Part shown: one piece after another, positions 18,191 through 27,225 of the stretch
Layout: each line of letters begins with the position of its first letter
How positions within the stretch are numbered: position 1 is the first letter of the stretch
Source of the DNA: Paucihalobacter ruber
GTDB taxonomy: Bacteria > Bacteroidota > Bacteroidia > Flavobacteriales > Flavobacteriaceae
Length of the DNA: 64,000 nucleotides
Direction: 5' to 3'
Assembly (NCBI RefSeq): GCF_006494535.1
Contig: NZ_VHIQ01000002.1
Location: forward strand, 496,001 to 560,000
The notes under the pieces: model-generated
Database searches by the model: none
Told to the model about the DNA's origin: nothing
The model's input: the letters and a program-made list of their open reading frames with translations, nothing else
Program-made: the position numbers and the translations under genes

Positions 18191-19324
18191 TTAGCTATAC
18201 TTGATCTTCCTTAAAATCCGGATAGTTTCTTTATAGATATTATAAATCTCCTCGCTATAGTTTTTTAAATGTGGTTTGGCTTCATTGAGTTTATCAACAG
18301 CTTCGTGAAACAAATTTAAATAACAAATCAGGTAGGTTGCCGGTAAGTTTTTTAAATCGTGATCTTCGTTTTTATTAAGGTGAAGCCCTTTCTTTAGCTT
18401 CTCTAAAATTTTATTATTAGCATTGTAAATGTGATGCAGCACTTTTTTATCAAACTGCGGCGCTTCAAAAACTAACTTACTTTCAATATTGTAGTTGGCA
18501 TTAGGCTGGAAGCTAATCACAGTCTCTTCTAATGGGTAATACTTGTTGGTATTGTGCAATCCCAAATTCACATATTCAAGAATTTTAAAGGAATCATCAT
18601 CGTAACCTATAGCTACTTCATCAAAAGTAGAATAGAATAATCGCACCTGTTCATTAACCAGTTCGATATCTACTCTGGAATAAAAAACTTCGTCTTTTAC
18701 CACTTTTTTTTGACCTGCCCAACACAGCACGAAATATTCTTTAAACACCTTGTATTGTGGATTGAAGTCGGATCTTTTTTTCATAAAAGACAGCACGCCT
18801 TTTAAGGTGTATTCAATATTGTTTTGTGCATGGTTTTCTATGGCTTGAACAATAGCCGAATTATGGTCTTCAACCGTAATATCGAAGATTTTTGGCATAC
18901 TCATACTACCATCTCTAAAAAATACCGAACCACCATAGTATTTCCAGATGTTTTTACGCAGTGCCGTCAATTTTTCCATAGGTCTGATGGTAACCAAACC
19001 TATTACTTTATCATCCGGCAGATGGGGAAACGGAATATTTTCGTATTGTACAATTGGCGGATTGGTTAAATAGGCATTGATGAGGTTTTGAATTTTACTA
19101 TCGTCAAAGAAATCGACGCCTACAATTTTATTGTCTTCGTCTTGTACACCTATAACTATGTATGAGTTGTTTTTTGGGTTGCTGTTAGAAAGCGCACAAA
19201 TATGCTTTAAGAACTTGGCTTTACCTTCCTTATAACCAATATCAATTTTTCGCTTTTTGTCATAAAAACTGTTCTCATCATTGTGAGCCAACAAATTTTT
19301 AATAAGTAAGCGTTTGTTAATCAT
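18191..19324 (-). CDS. AlbA_2/Schlafen-type putative DNA-binding domain protein
   Basis: A 377-residue protein. Its N-terminal 160 residues match the AlbA_2 (Schlafen AlbA_2-like) fold: KEGKAKFLKHICALSNS, SYIVIGVQDEDNKIVGVDFFDD, and a YGGSVFFRDGSMS loop. Proteins of this kind are usually labelled ATP-binding or helix-turn-helix proteins; some act as transcription regulators and others as nucleic acid-cleaving Schlafen relatives. The C-terminal 200 residues are not recognisable and lack Walker motifs. It lies downstream of the SDR gene, separated by a short palindrome just before its start codon. Confidence 0.7.
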   Translation of the reverse strand: MINKRLLIKNLLAHNDENSFYDKKRKIDIGYKEGKAKFLKHICALSNSNPKNNSYIVIGVQDEDNKIVGVDFFDDSKIQNLINAYLTNPPIVQYENIPFPHLPDDKVIGLVTIRPMEKLTALRKNIWKYYGGSVFFRDGSMSMPKIFDITVEDHNSAIVQAIENHAQNNIEYTLKGVLSFMKKRSDFNPQYKVFKEYFVLCWAGQKKVVKDEVFYSRVDIELVNEQVRLFYSTFDEVAIGYDDDSFKILEYVNLGLHNTNKYYPLEETVISFQPNANYNIESKLVFEAPQFDKKVLHHIYNANNKILEKLKKGLHLNKNEDHDLKNLPATYLICYLNLFHEAVDKLNEAKPHLKNYSEEIYNIYKETIRILRKIKYS

Positions 19325-19329
19325 AATAT

Positions 19330-19347
19330 TTCCCGCAAAAGCGGGAA
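19330..19347. repeat. REP-like short palindrome before a start codon
   Basis: TTCCCGC-AAAA-GCGGGAA is a perfect 7-bp stem that ends 5 nt before the start codon of the downstream minus-strand gene. A related palindrome with TTCCTGC arms lies at 23645-23664, in the same place relative to another gene. Confidence 0.7.
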
Positions 19348-19431
19348 TCTTTTAGTTCATATTTCAAAACTCCATTCGATGAAAAATTCCTTATTTAAAC
19401 TAGGCAGAAAAGCATTAAACTATTATTTTTT

Positions 19432-20187
19432 TTACAAGGTTTTCTTAATCGTGATTGAATTAGCCTGTGCTGTTGGAAACACCAACAAATCGGCAATATT
19501 AACATGTGCAGGTCTGCTAATGATAAACCCAATAATTTCGGCTATGTCTGAGGCCTGCAATGCTTTGTAACCTTTATAAACGTTATCTGCTATGGCATCG
19601 CCTTTAAATCGCACTTTCGAAAATTCGGTTTCTACTAAACCGGGATTGACTGCAGCCACTTTTATTCCGTATTCATTTAAATCAATACGCATCCCTTCGG
19701 TTATGGCTAAAACAGCGTGTTTACTGGCACAATACACATTGCCTTTTGGATACACTTCTTTTCCAGCCGAAGAGCCAATGTTAATGATATGCCCACTTTG
19801 TCTGTTTACCATTCCCGGAATTACAGCCTTGCTTACATACAACAGTCCTTTTACGTTAATGTCCATCATGGCATCCCAATCTTCAATACTGCCTGTTTCT
19901 ATTGGGTCTAAACCATGGGCGTTTCCGGCGTTATTAATGAGTACATCAATTGTTTTGAAATTGTCAGGGAGACTTTCAATTGCCTCAAAACATGCGGCTT
20001 TATCTCTCACATCAAAAGTTAAGGTGTGAATATCTGTGAATTTAGAAAGTTCAGATTCTATAGTTTCTAATCTACTTTGTCTTCTTCCGCATAGAATTAA
20101 GCGCATTCCTGATTGGGCTAGCAAATAAGCAGTGGCTTTTCCAATTCCACTGGTGGCGCCGGTTATTAATACAGTTTTATTTTTCAT
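19432..20187 (-). CDS. SDR family NAD(P)-dependent oxidoreductase (YdfG-like)
   Basis: A 251-residue classical short-chain dehydrogenase. The Rossmann motif is TGATSGIGKATA near the N-terminus, with Arg residues after strand 2 (CGRRQSR) that favour NADP. Further motifs are NNAGNAHG, the catalytic Ser in INIGSSAGKE, and the YCASK catalytic Tyr/Lys. It resembles 3-hydroxy acid (serine/L-allo-threonine) dehydrogenases of the YdfG type. It follows the aldo/keto reductase gene by 11 bp, so the two are probably co-transcribed. Confidence 0.9.
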   Translation of the reverse strand: MKNKTVLITGATSGIGKATAYLLAQSGMRLILCGRRQSRLETIESELSKFTDIHTLTFDVRDKAACFEAIESLPDNFKTIDVLINNAGNAHGLDPIETGSIEDWDAMMDINVKGLLYVSKAVIPGMVNRQSGHIINIGSSAGKEVYPKGNVYCASKHAVLAITEGMRIDLNEYGIKVAAVNPGLVETEFSKVRFKGDAIADNVYKGYKALQASDIAEIIGFIISRPAHVNIADLLVFPTAQANSITIKKTL

Positions 20188-20198
20188 TATTAATCAAT

Positions 20199-21071
20199 TT
20201 ATGGGATTTCATGTCCTTTCGAAGCTTCAAGCAGCATAAACCAGTCTTGTAATTCTAAATCAATTTCAACGCTTTTGGCACTCTGCGAAATACGTTCAAA
20301 ATTTCCTGTGCCAATTACCGGGTGAATTTTTGCAGGGTGTTTTAATAACCATGCTAATAACAACTGGTCTGTTGTAGCCTCATATTTTTTGCTCAATTGC
20401 TGTAGTGATTGAGTTATAAGTTTTGTTTGTTCGCTCTTTTCTTTATAAAAGTGACCCAATGGCGACCAAGCCATGGATATTTGTTTGTTGGTAATAGCAT
20501 AGTCTAAAACTCCGTTGAACATTGCCTCTGGATGCATCAACGAACACTCAATTTGATTAGCACTGATTTCGATATAGCTTGAAAGCATTGTCATTTGTGA
20601 TACGGTAAAATTAGACACCCCAAACTGCTTTATTTTACCTTCTTTTTTTAGTTGATTTACTGCATCTGCAATGGTTTTGGGGCACATTAACGGACTCGGA
20701 CGATGAATCAACAAAACATCTAAATAGTTGGTTTGAAGCTTGTTTAAACTATCTTCAACCGATTGTAGAATATAGTCTTTAGAGTAATTGTAATGCTTTA
20801 CTTTGTTCGGGCGACTGTTGCCAATTAATTGAATCCCACATTTAGAAATCAATTGAATTGCATCCCGTTTTATCCCACTTTCCTTGAATGCTTTTCCAAA
20901 ATCAGCTTCGGTGGTGTAATCACCGTAAATATCGGCGTGATCAAAAGTGGTAATACCTTGATTAATGCTGTGTTTAATTATCTTAATCATTTGTGAAGTA
21001 TTGAAGTTTTTACCCCAAATACCCCAGGTCATAGTTCCCGATATCAATCTTGAATAGCTTGGGTTTGGCAT
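20199..21071 (-). CDS. Aldo/keto reductase (YdhF-like)
   Basis: A 290-residue TIM-barrel oxidoreductase. The catalytic tetrad is visible as D and Y in TFDHADIYGDY, K in QLISKCGI, and H in VLLIHRPSP. The C-terminal NADPH-binding segment is HPVIGTGNFERI. The overall pattern (SRLISGTMTWGIWG start) is like E. coli YdhF. It reduces an unknown carbonyl substrate. It is the first gene of a two-gene unit with the SDR. Confidence 0.9.
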   Translation of the reverse strand: MPNPSYSRLISGTMTWGIWGKNFNTSQMIKIIKHSINQGITTFDHADIYGDYTTEADFGKAFKESGIKRDAIQLISKCGIQLIGNSRPNKVKHYNYSKDYILQSVEDSLNKLQTNYLDVLLIHRPSPLMCPKTIADAVNQLKKEGKIKQFGVSNFTVSQMTMLSSYIEISANQIECSLMHPEAMFNGVLDYAITNKQISMAWSPLGHFYKEKSEQTKLITQSLQQLSKKYEATTDQLLLAWLLKHPAKIHPVIGTGNFERISQSAKSVEIDLELQDWFMLLEASKGHEIP

Positions 21072-21467
21072 TTTTTAGTATAATAAGTGATTCATTTGTA
21101 AAAATATTTAAAAAAGAATCAATTACTCATAATTGTTTGTAGAATTATAGATCTTTTGGATGTTTACAAAAGAAAAAATTATCTCTTTTTTCATCTAATT
21201 TTTATAAATTACAATTTGAATTTTTGAATAGATATAAAATTTGATAATAGAACTTTTGCTTAGTGACATATTTTGCACATTGTCTTAGCCTAAATTTTTT
21301 TTAAATCAATAAAATGAATAATTATTAACAGAAAGATTTATCATTAAGGCAATTGTGGCTTTATTCCAAAAGTTAAAGTAAGATATAATACCTAGATGAG
21401 ATGGCATAAACATCCATAGGCAAATTCTTGAACGTATATATACTAAACCCAATAAAACATATATATT
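21072..21467. other. Gene-free AT-rich interval
   Basis: No coding frame is supported. It contains the divergent upstream regions of the aldo/keto reductase gene and the DUF4382 lipoprotein gene, and is very AT-rich. No clear -7 element could be chosen with confidence. Confidence 0.4.
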
Positions 21468-22280
21468 ATGAAACATTTTTCAAAAGCCTACTTTCTACTT
21501 TTAATTTTTGCCGCTTTTTTGTTTAGCTGTAATAACGATAGTAATAATTCCAGCGGAACTTCCGGGATTTCTGTTAAATTGGTGGACAATCCGGGAGATT
21601 TTGACAATGTCTTTGTTGAGGTTGTTGATGTGATGGTGAAATATCAGAACAATTCTGATGAAAATCAAGATGACGAGTCGGGATGGCAATCGCTAGAGTT
21701 AATCAACTCAGGAGTGTATGATTTATTAGAATTAACCGGGGGCGTAGAACTCTTATTGGTTGACAATTTTGATATTCCGTCCGGAACTCTTCAACAAATT
21801 AGGTTGGTTCTAGGAGATAACAATACCATTGTAATTGACGGACAAACCTATCCTTTAATGACACCTAGTGCTCAGCAATCAGGATTAAAAATTCAGATTA
21901 ATCAGGAATTAGAGTCTGATTTTAATTATACTTTTATTTTAGATTTTGATGCCCATCAATCAATAGTAATGGCAGGAAATTCTGGTAATATCATTTTAAA
22001 ACCTGTAATGCGTGCCAGCTTAGAAGTTTCTTCAGGAACTATATCAGGGGTGGTTTTACCGGCAGATGTAGCAGTTTTGGTAACAGCTAACGATGGCATG
22101 ATGGAAACCTCAACTTTTACAGATGACCAAGGTAATTTTATGATTGCAGGATTACCGGCGGGAAGCTATAATCTTACCTTTACTCCAGATGAAGCCTCTT
22201 TATTAAATGAGCAAACCTTAAACGATGTTATTGTCGTCGCAGGTGAAGTATCCAATGTAGGAACAATTGAACTGGAATAA
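21468..22280 (+). CDS. DUF4382 domain lipoprotein with carboxypeptidase-regulatory-like C-terminus
   Basis: A 270-residue lipoprotein (FLFSC lipobox, C21). A Ser/Asn-rich linker is followed by a DUF4382 domain (about 32-175, ISVKLVDNPGDFDNVFVEVVDVMV ... LDFDAHQSIV). A beta-sandwich of the carboxypeptidase-regulatory/SpaA-like type closes the protein (about 185-270, GTISGVVLPADVAVLVTAND ... AGLPAGSYNLTFTP). DUF4382 proteins are surface or periplasmic lipoproteins of unknown function. It is monocistronic, with a terminator just after it. Confidence 0.88.
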   Translation: MKHFSKAYFLLLIFAAFLFSCNNDSNNSSGTSGISVKLVDNPGDFDNVFVEVVDVMVKYQNNSDENQDDESGWQSLELINSGVYDLLELTGGVELLLVDNFDIPSGTLQQIRLVLGDNNTIVIDGQTYPLMTPSAQQSGLKIQINQELESDFNYTFILDFDAHQSIVMAGNSGNIILKPVMRASLEVSSGTISGVVLPADVAVLVTANDGMMETSTFTDDQGNFMIAGLPAGSYNLTFTPDEASLLNEQTLNDVIVVAGEVSNVGTIELE

Positions 22281-22305
22281 CTTTATTTTAAAAATTAAAT
22301 TTTCA

Positions 22306-22337
22306 AAAAGCTGTCTCTAATCTGAGGCAGCTTTTTT
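22306..22337 (+). terminator. Rho-independent terminator after the DUF4382 gene
   Basis: AAAAGCTGTCTC and GAGGCAGCTTTTTT form a stem with one T-G wobble and a short loop (TAATCT), followed by a T run. Confidence 0.75.
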
Positions 22338-22474
22338 AGTTAATAAACCTACCTACTTGTATTAAATACCACGCTGTCATTTTTAACCTATTATTAACAG
22401 CGCAACACGAATAAATTTAACAATTTGCGGTTGTTACTTAAGTCAACACTTTATCTAAATTTAAATGATAATAT

Positions 22475-23476
22475 ATGGAAGAAAATAGTACAATAGACAT
22501 CAAAGCTATTAACGAAAAAATTGAAAGAGAAAGTGCTTTTATCGATTTACTTTTATTCGAAATGAATAAAGTAATCGTGGGGCAAAGGCACATGGTTGAA
22601 AGACTTCTAATTGGCTTATTAGGCCAAGGTCACATTTTATTAGAAGGTGTTCCCGGTTTAGCAAAAACACTGGCAATTAATACGTTGGCTCAAGCCGTTC
22701 AAGGTAGTTTTAGCCGTATTCAGTTCACTCCAGATTTATTACCGGCCGATGTGGTGGGAACCCTAATTTATAACATCAAAGAAAACGACTTTTCAATTAA
22801 AAAAGGTCCCATTTTCGCAAATTTTGTGCTGGCAGATGAGATTAACCGGGCGCCTGCTAAGGTACAATCGGCTTTACTGGAGGCCATGCAGGAAAAGCAG
22901 GTTACCATTGGCGACGAAACCTTTAAATTAGACAAGCCTTTTCTGGTAATGGCAACACAAAACCCGGTAGAACAAGAAGGAACGTACCCGTTACCCGAAG
23001 CTCAGGTAGACCGTTTTATGCTGAAAACAGTTATAGATTATCCTAAATTAAACGAAGAACAACTTATTGTAAGAGCCAATTTAAAAGGTGCTTTCGACAC
23101 TGTGAACCCTGTTATTTCAACCGATCAGATTTTAAAGGCACAACAAGCCGTAAGAGAGGTTTATATGGATGAAAAAATTGAAAAATATATCCTCGATATT
23201 ATTTTTGCTACCCGATATCCCGAAAAATATGGTTTACCCGATTTAAAACCTTTAATATCGTTTGGTTCGTCTCCTCGTGGTAGCATCAATTTAGCAACTG
23301 CTGCCAAGTGTTACGCCTTTATAAGAAGACGTGGTTATGTAATCCCTGAAGATGTGCGTGCCGTGGTTCACGATGTGCTGCGACATAGAATAGGAATTAC
23401 TTACGAAGCTGAAGCTGAAAACGTCACTACTGTTGATATCATCAATAAAATTGTAAATCAAATTGAAGTGCCTTAA
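22475..23476 (+). CDS. MoxR family AAA ATPase (Bat operon)
   Basis: A 333-residue AAA+ ATPase. Walker A is EGVPGLAKT (57-65), Walker B is FVLADEINRAP, and sensor 1 is VMATQNPVEQEG. MoxR proteins act as chaperones with von Willebrand A partner proteins. It is the first gene of the aerotolerance cluster; a DUF58 protein, a membrane protein and BatA-E follow in the same direction. A gap of 194 bp containing palindromes separates it from the DUF58 gene, so partial transcription attenuation is possible. Confidence 0.94.
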   Translation: MEENSTIDIKAINEKIERESAFIDLLLFEMNKVIVGQRHMVERLLIGLLGQGHILLEGVPGLAKTLAINTLAQAVQGSFSRIQFTPDLLPADVVGTLIYNIKENDFSIKKGPIFANFVLADEINRAPAKVQSALLEAMQEKQVTIGDETFKLDKPFLVMATQNPVEQEGTYPLPEAQVDRFMLKTVIDYPKLNEEQLIVRANLKGAFDTVNPVISTDQILKAQQAVREVYMDEKIEKYILDIIFATRYPEKYGLPDLKPLISFGSSPRGSINLATAAKCYAFIRRRGYVIPEDVRAVVHDVLRHRIGITYEAEAENVTTVDIINKIVNQIEVP

Positions 23477-23644
23477 CCCATTATAGTTCCTGCGAAAGCA
23501 GAAACCTCATGGTGAAATTATAAATCAATCTTGTTATTTCAGTTTTTTTAAATTAAACACTTAATAAAAGGTATTTGAAGAATAGAAACTCTTGATTGAA
23601 TTCTCACAAAATTTAGACAAAACATTTTAATCAAAAATTAAAAG

Positions 23645-23664
23645 ATTCCTGCTTTCGCAGGAAT
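23645..23664. repeat. REP-like short palindrome before the DUF58 gene
   Basis: ATTCCTGC-TTTC-GCAGGAAT is a perfect 8-bp stem that ends 6 nt before the DUF58 start codon. A decayed copy in the other orientation (TTCCTGCGAAAGCAGAAA, 23487-23504) lies just after moxR, so two copies flank the intergenic gap. Confidence 0.75.
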
Positions 23665-23670
23665 AAGAAT

Positions 23671-24537
23671 ATGGATACCAAATCGCTACTTAAAAAAGTA
23701 AGAAAAATAGAAATAAAGACCAGACGCTTGTCTGATCATATTTTTGGTGGTGAGTATCACTCTACCTTCAAAGGGCGTGGTATGACTTTTAGTGAGGTTA
23801 GGCAATACCAGTTTGGCGATGATGTTAGAAATATTGACTGGAATGTTACGGCGCGCTACAACGAACCTTACATTAAAGTATTTGAAGAAGAACGAGAACT
23901 TACCATGATGTTGATGGTAGATGTTTCGGCAAGTAAATTATTCGGAACAAAAAATAGTTTTAAAGACGAAATTGCTACCGAAATTGCCGCAACACTTGCA
24001 TTTTCAGCAACACAAAACAATGATAAAATTGGCCTTATTTTATTTTCAGATCAAATAGAACTTTACATTCCGCCAAAAAAAGGCAGATATCACGTGCTTC
24101 GAATTATCAGAGAATTACTGGAATTTGAACCTAAAAGTCAAAAAACCGATATAGAACAAGCGCTTAAGTTTTTGTCAAATGTGATGAAGAAAAAAGCCAT
24201 TGTATTTTTGCTGTCAGATTTTATTGCAGACAATTACAAACAAACCTTAAAAATCGTTGCAAAGAAACACGACCTCACCGGAATTAGGATTTACGATGAG
24301 CGTGAAGAACAAATCCCAAATTTAGGATTGGTTCCAATGGTAGACGAAGAATCCGGTGAGTTAATGATGGTTGACACGGGTTCAAAAAAAGTGCGTTTGG
24401 AATATGCCAAATTTCACAATAACAGCGTTGCTTATTTTAAAGATAGTTTTGCCAAATCCGGGGCAGGCACTATTGATTGCCGGGTAGATGAAAGTTATGT
24501 TACCAAGTTGTTAGGCTATTTTAAAAGAAGAGGTTAA
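23671..24537 (+). CDS. DUF58 domain protein (von Willebrand A-like)
   Basis: A 288-residue cytosolic protein. It has the DUF58 core near the N-terminus (GEYHSTFKGRGMTFSEVRQY ... IDWNVTARYNEPYIK) and a MIDAS-type DxSxS motif in LMVDVSASKLFG. DUF58 proteins are the usual partner of MoxR ATPases. It is the second gene of the bat operon and ends 6 bp before the next gene. Confidence 0.92.
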   Translation: MDTKSLLKKVRKIEIKTRRLSDHIFGGEYHSTFKGRGMTFSEVRQYQFGDDVRNIDWNVTARYNEPYIKVFEEERELTMMLMVDVSASKLFGTKNSFKDEIATEIAATLAFSATQNNDKIGLILFSDQIELYIPPKKGRYHVLRIIRELLEFEPKSQKTDIEQALKFLSNVMKKKAIVFLLSDFIADNYKQTLKIVAKKHDLTGIRIYDEREEQIPNLGLVPMVDEESGELMMVDTGSKKVRLEYAKFHNNSVAYFKDSFAKSGAGTIDCRVDESYVTKLLGYFKRRG

Positions 24538-24543
24538 TTATTT

Positions 24544-26208
24544 ATGAAGCAATTGTTTATACATATTGATAAAGTAACTTTAAGACACAAAATCACTATT
24601 TTGTTGGCACTGTGTTTATTCGCTTCTTTTCAGTTGTCGGCTCAAGTAAGAACGTCGGTAGATACCACCAGAATTAAGATTGGTGGCGAAGTGGTTTATA
24701 AAATTGAAGTTGAAACCGATACCACCAAACAAGTCGTTTTTCCTGAAAGTCAAACATTTTTACCCTTTGAAGTTATCGAGTTTTATAACACAGATACCGT
24801 AAAAAAGGACGATAAATTTCAACTAATCAAAAAATACGGACTCACAAGTTTTGACTCCGGATGGTATCAAATACCAAGGCAAAAAATACTCATTAACGAG
24901 CAACCGTTTTTCTCAGATTCGCTTTATGTGTATATACAAGATGTACTTGTAGATACCACTAAGCAGAAACTTTTCGACATTAAACCAATTTTAGAAGTTC
25001 AAAAACCCCAAAAAAATTGGTGGCCAATCATTATTATTATCCTTTCTGCGTTGGCTATTATTGCATTTTTAATTTACTGGTTTGTATGGCGAAAAAAACC
25101 ACTAACCGAAGCCGAAAGAATAGCACAATTACCACCATTTGAAAGAGCTAAAGCTGAACTAAAAAACCTTGAAAACAGCAGGTATCTTATTGAAGACAAA
25201 TCAAAAGAGTATTACTCTGAACTCACCAGAATCATCAGAAGTTTTATCGATGAAAAGGTTTATGATAAAGCACTTGAAAGTACAACGGCACAACTCATCG
25301 AGCGTTTAGAATTACTCTCTGAGGCCAATGAGTTTTCGCTTAAAAAAGAAATCATCACCCAAATCGACACCATTTTTAAACGTGCCGATTTAGCCAAGTT
25401 TGCCAAGCAACAGCCTGAAATGGTCATCGCAGAAGCCGATTTAAAGGAAACGCACTTTATTCTTGACGAAGTCAATAAACTTTTGCCAGAACCTTCCGAA
25501 GAAGAAAAGCTCTTAGACGAAGCCTACAGAAAAGCTCAAGAGCAAAAAGCCAAGCGAAAAAAGATAGTGATAACCTCGGCAATCGCTATATTTTTATTGA
25601 TAGCTACCATTGTAGGCCTAGGCTTAAAGTATGGCTTTGTTTACATAAAAGATGTGGTGTTTCAAAACTCTTCGTTAGAACTTCTTGAAGGTGAATGGGT
25701 TGATAGTGAATACGGTATGCCGCCAATCTCAATTTCTACGCCACAGGTGTTAATGCGAATGGATGCACCGGTGCCGGAAGAGTTGAAAGAAAAAATGCAG
25801 GTAACCTCCTATGGCTACGAACTTAAAGATAAATTTACCATAGCATTGGTAACTACCAATTTAAAAGAAAAAGTAGAGAATTTCGATTTAAGTACTGCTG
25901 TTGAAGGTAGTTTGCAAACATTAGAAGCCAGAGGGATAACCGATATCATTACCCTTAACGAAATGTTTAAAACTCCCAATGGCGCCGAAGGTTTAAAAAC
26001 GTACGGAACATTAAAAGTGCCAAAAGGATCAAGCAATAATTTTATTGATGGTAAATATGTGATGCTAAGTTTTTCGGCAGAGGATAAGGTTATTCAACAA
26101 ATCATTCTTGTTTGGGGCGCTAACGATACCTATGCCGACGATATTGCCGATAAAATTATTAAATCAATTGAACTTCAACCTAAAGAATTGCAACCAAAAT
26201 CTGAATAA
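24544..26208 (+). CDS. Bat operon membrane protein, BatD-like C-terminal segment
   Basis: A 554-residue protein. It has an N-terminal hydrophobic segment (about 17-36), an extracytoplasmic beta domain (RIKIGGEVVYKIEVETD...), a transmembrane helix (about 161-182, WWPIIIIILSALAIIAFLIY), a cytosolic helical region (PPFERAKAELKNLE ... YYSELTRIIRSFID), a second transmembrane helix (about 340-360) and a C-terminal alpha/beta domain (about 380-545). The helical region is like the DUF4381/BatD C-terminal part. Its position between DUF58 and batA is the constant slot of the flavobacterial bat operon. The exact function is unknown. The stop codon directly abuts the batA start. Confidence 0.8.
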   Translation: MKQLFIHIDKVTLRHKITILLALCLFASFQLSAQVRTSVDTTRIKIGGEVVYKIEVETDTTKQVVFPESQTFLPFEVIEFYNTDTVKKDDKFQLIKKYGLTSFDSGWYQIPRQKILINEQPFFSDSLYVYIQDVLVDTTKQKLFDIKPILEVQKPQKNWWPIIIIILSALAIIAFLIYWFVWRKKPLTEAERIAQLPPFERAKAELKNLENSRYLIEDKSKEYYSELTRIIRSFIDEKVYDKALESTTAQLIERLELLSEANEFSLKKEIITQIDTIFKRADLAKFAKQQPEMVIAEADLKETHFILDEVNKLLPEPSEEEKLLDEAYRKAQEQKAKRKKIVITSAIAIFLLIATIVGLGLKYGFVYIKDVVFQNSSLELLEGEWVDSEYGMPPISISTPQVLMRMDAPVPEELKEKMQVTSYGYELKDKFTIALVTTNLKEKVENFDLSTAVEGSLQTLEARGITDIITLNEMFKTPNGAEGLKTYGTLKVPKGSSNNFIDGKYVMLSFSAEDKVIQQIILVWGANDTYADDIADKIIKSIELQPKELQPKSE

Positions 26209-27213
26209 ATGTTTGAAGGAATAGAATTTTTACATAAAGAAATGTTTTGGTTGTTGCTACTGTTGCTGCCTGCTGTGGCCTGGTACATTTTTAAACACAA
26301 AAAGCAAACAGCCGAAATTAAAATATCAACTATAAAGGGCTTTAAAACATCGAAGTCGGTTTGGCCAGTTTTAAGACATTTAATGTTTGTATTAAGGTTA
26401 GCAGCCTTAGGGCTATTAATTATTGCGCTAGCGAGACCTCAAACCGTTGATGTGAGTACAAAAACGAAGAAAACCGAAGGTATTGATATTATGATTGCTG
26501 TAGATATCTCGGCCAGTATGTTGGCCAAAGATTTAAAGCCGAATAGACTAGAGGCATTAAAAGAGGTAGCGTCAGATTTTGTTAAACAACGACCAAACGA
26601 CCGAATAGGTATTGTAGAATACGCAGGCGAGAGCTATACCAAAACACCCCTAACCAGTGATAAGAGTATTGTTCTATCGGCCATTTCCGATATTAAATAT
26701 ACAGGTATTGTTGAAGGCGGAACAGCTATTGGCATGGGTTTGGCAACAGCAGTTAACAGACTTAAAGATAGCAATGCAAAAAGTAAAGTAGTTATTTTAT
26801 TGACGGATGGGGTTAACAATACAGGCGAAATAGATCCGACTATTGCTACAGAGCTCGCACTGGAATTTGGAATAAAAGTTTATGGTGTTGGTATTGGTAC
26901 CAATGGTATGGCATTATCGCCCGTAGCAATTAGACAAGACGGGAGCTTTGTTTACGAGCGTGTTCAGGTGGAAATAGACGATGATCTATTGACAAAAATT
27001 GCCAACGATACAGGAGGCAAATACTTTAGAGCCACAGATAACCAATCGCTTAGTGATATTTACGACGAAATCAACGAGCTGGAGACCACAGAAATTGAAG
27101 AACGCAAATTTTACAATTATGAAGAAAAATTCAGGCCTTACGCTATTGCCGCTTTGTGCCTGATTATTTTTGAATTTTTATTAAGACATACCGTTTTTAG
27201 AAGTTTTATTTAA
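26209..27213 (+). CDS. batA: BatA, von Willebrand A membrane protein
   Basis: A 334-residue protein with two N-terminal transmembrane helices, a vWA domain (about 90-300) and a C-terminal helix. The MIDAS motif is IAVDISASM (DxSxS), with T in LLTDGVNNTG. BatA is an inner-membrane component of the Bacteroides aerotolerance complex. It has no gap from the upstream gene and 12 bp to batB. Confidence 0.94.
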   Translation: MFEGIEFLHKEMFWLLLLLLPAVAWYIFKHKKQTAEIKISTIKGFKTSKSVWPVLRHLMFVLRLAALGLLIIALARPQTVDVSTKTKKTEGIDIMIAVDISASMLAKDLKPNRLEALKEVASDFVKQRPNDRIGIVEYAGESYTKTPLTSDKSIVLSAISDIKYTGIVEGGTAIGMGLATAVNRLKDSNAKSKVVILLTDGVNNTGEIDPTIATELALEFGIKVYGVGIGTNGMALSPVAIRQDGSFVYERVQVEIDDDLLTKIANDTGGKYFRATDNQSLSDIYDEINELETTEIEERKFYNYEEKFRPYAIAALCLIIFEFLLRHTVFRSFI

Positions 27214-27225
27214 AAAGATTATTAG

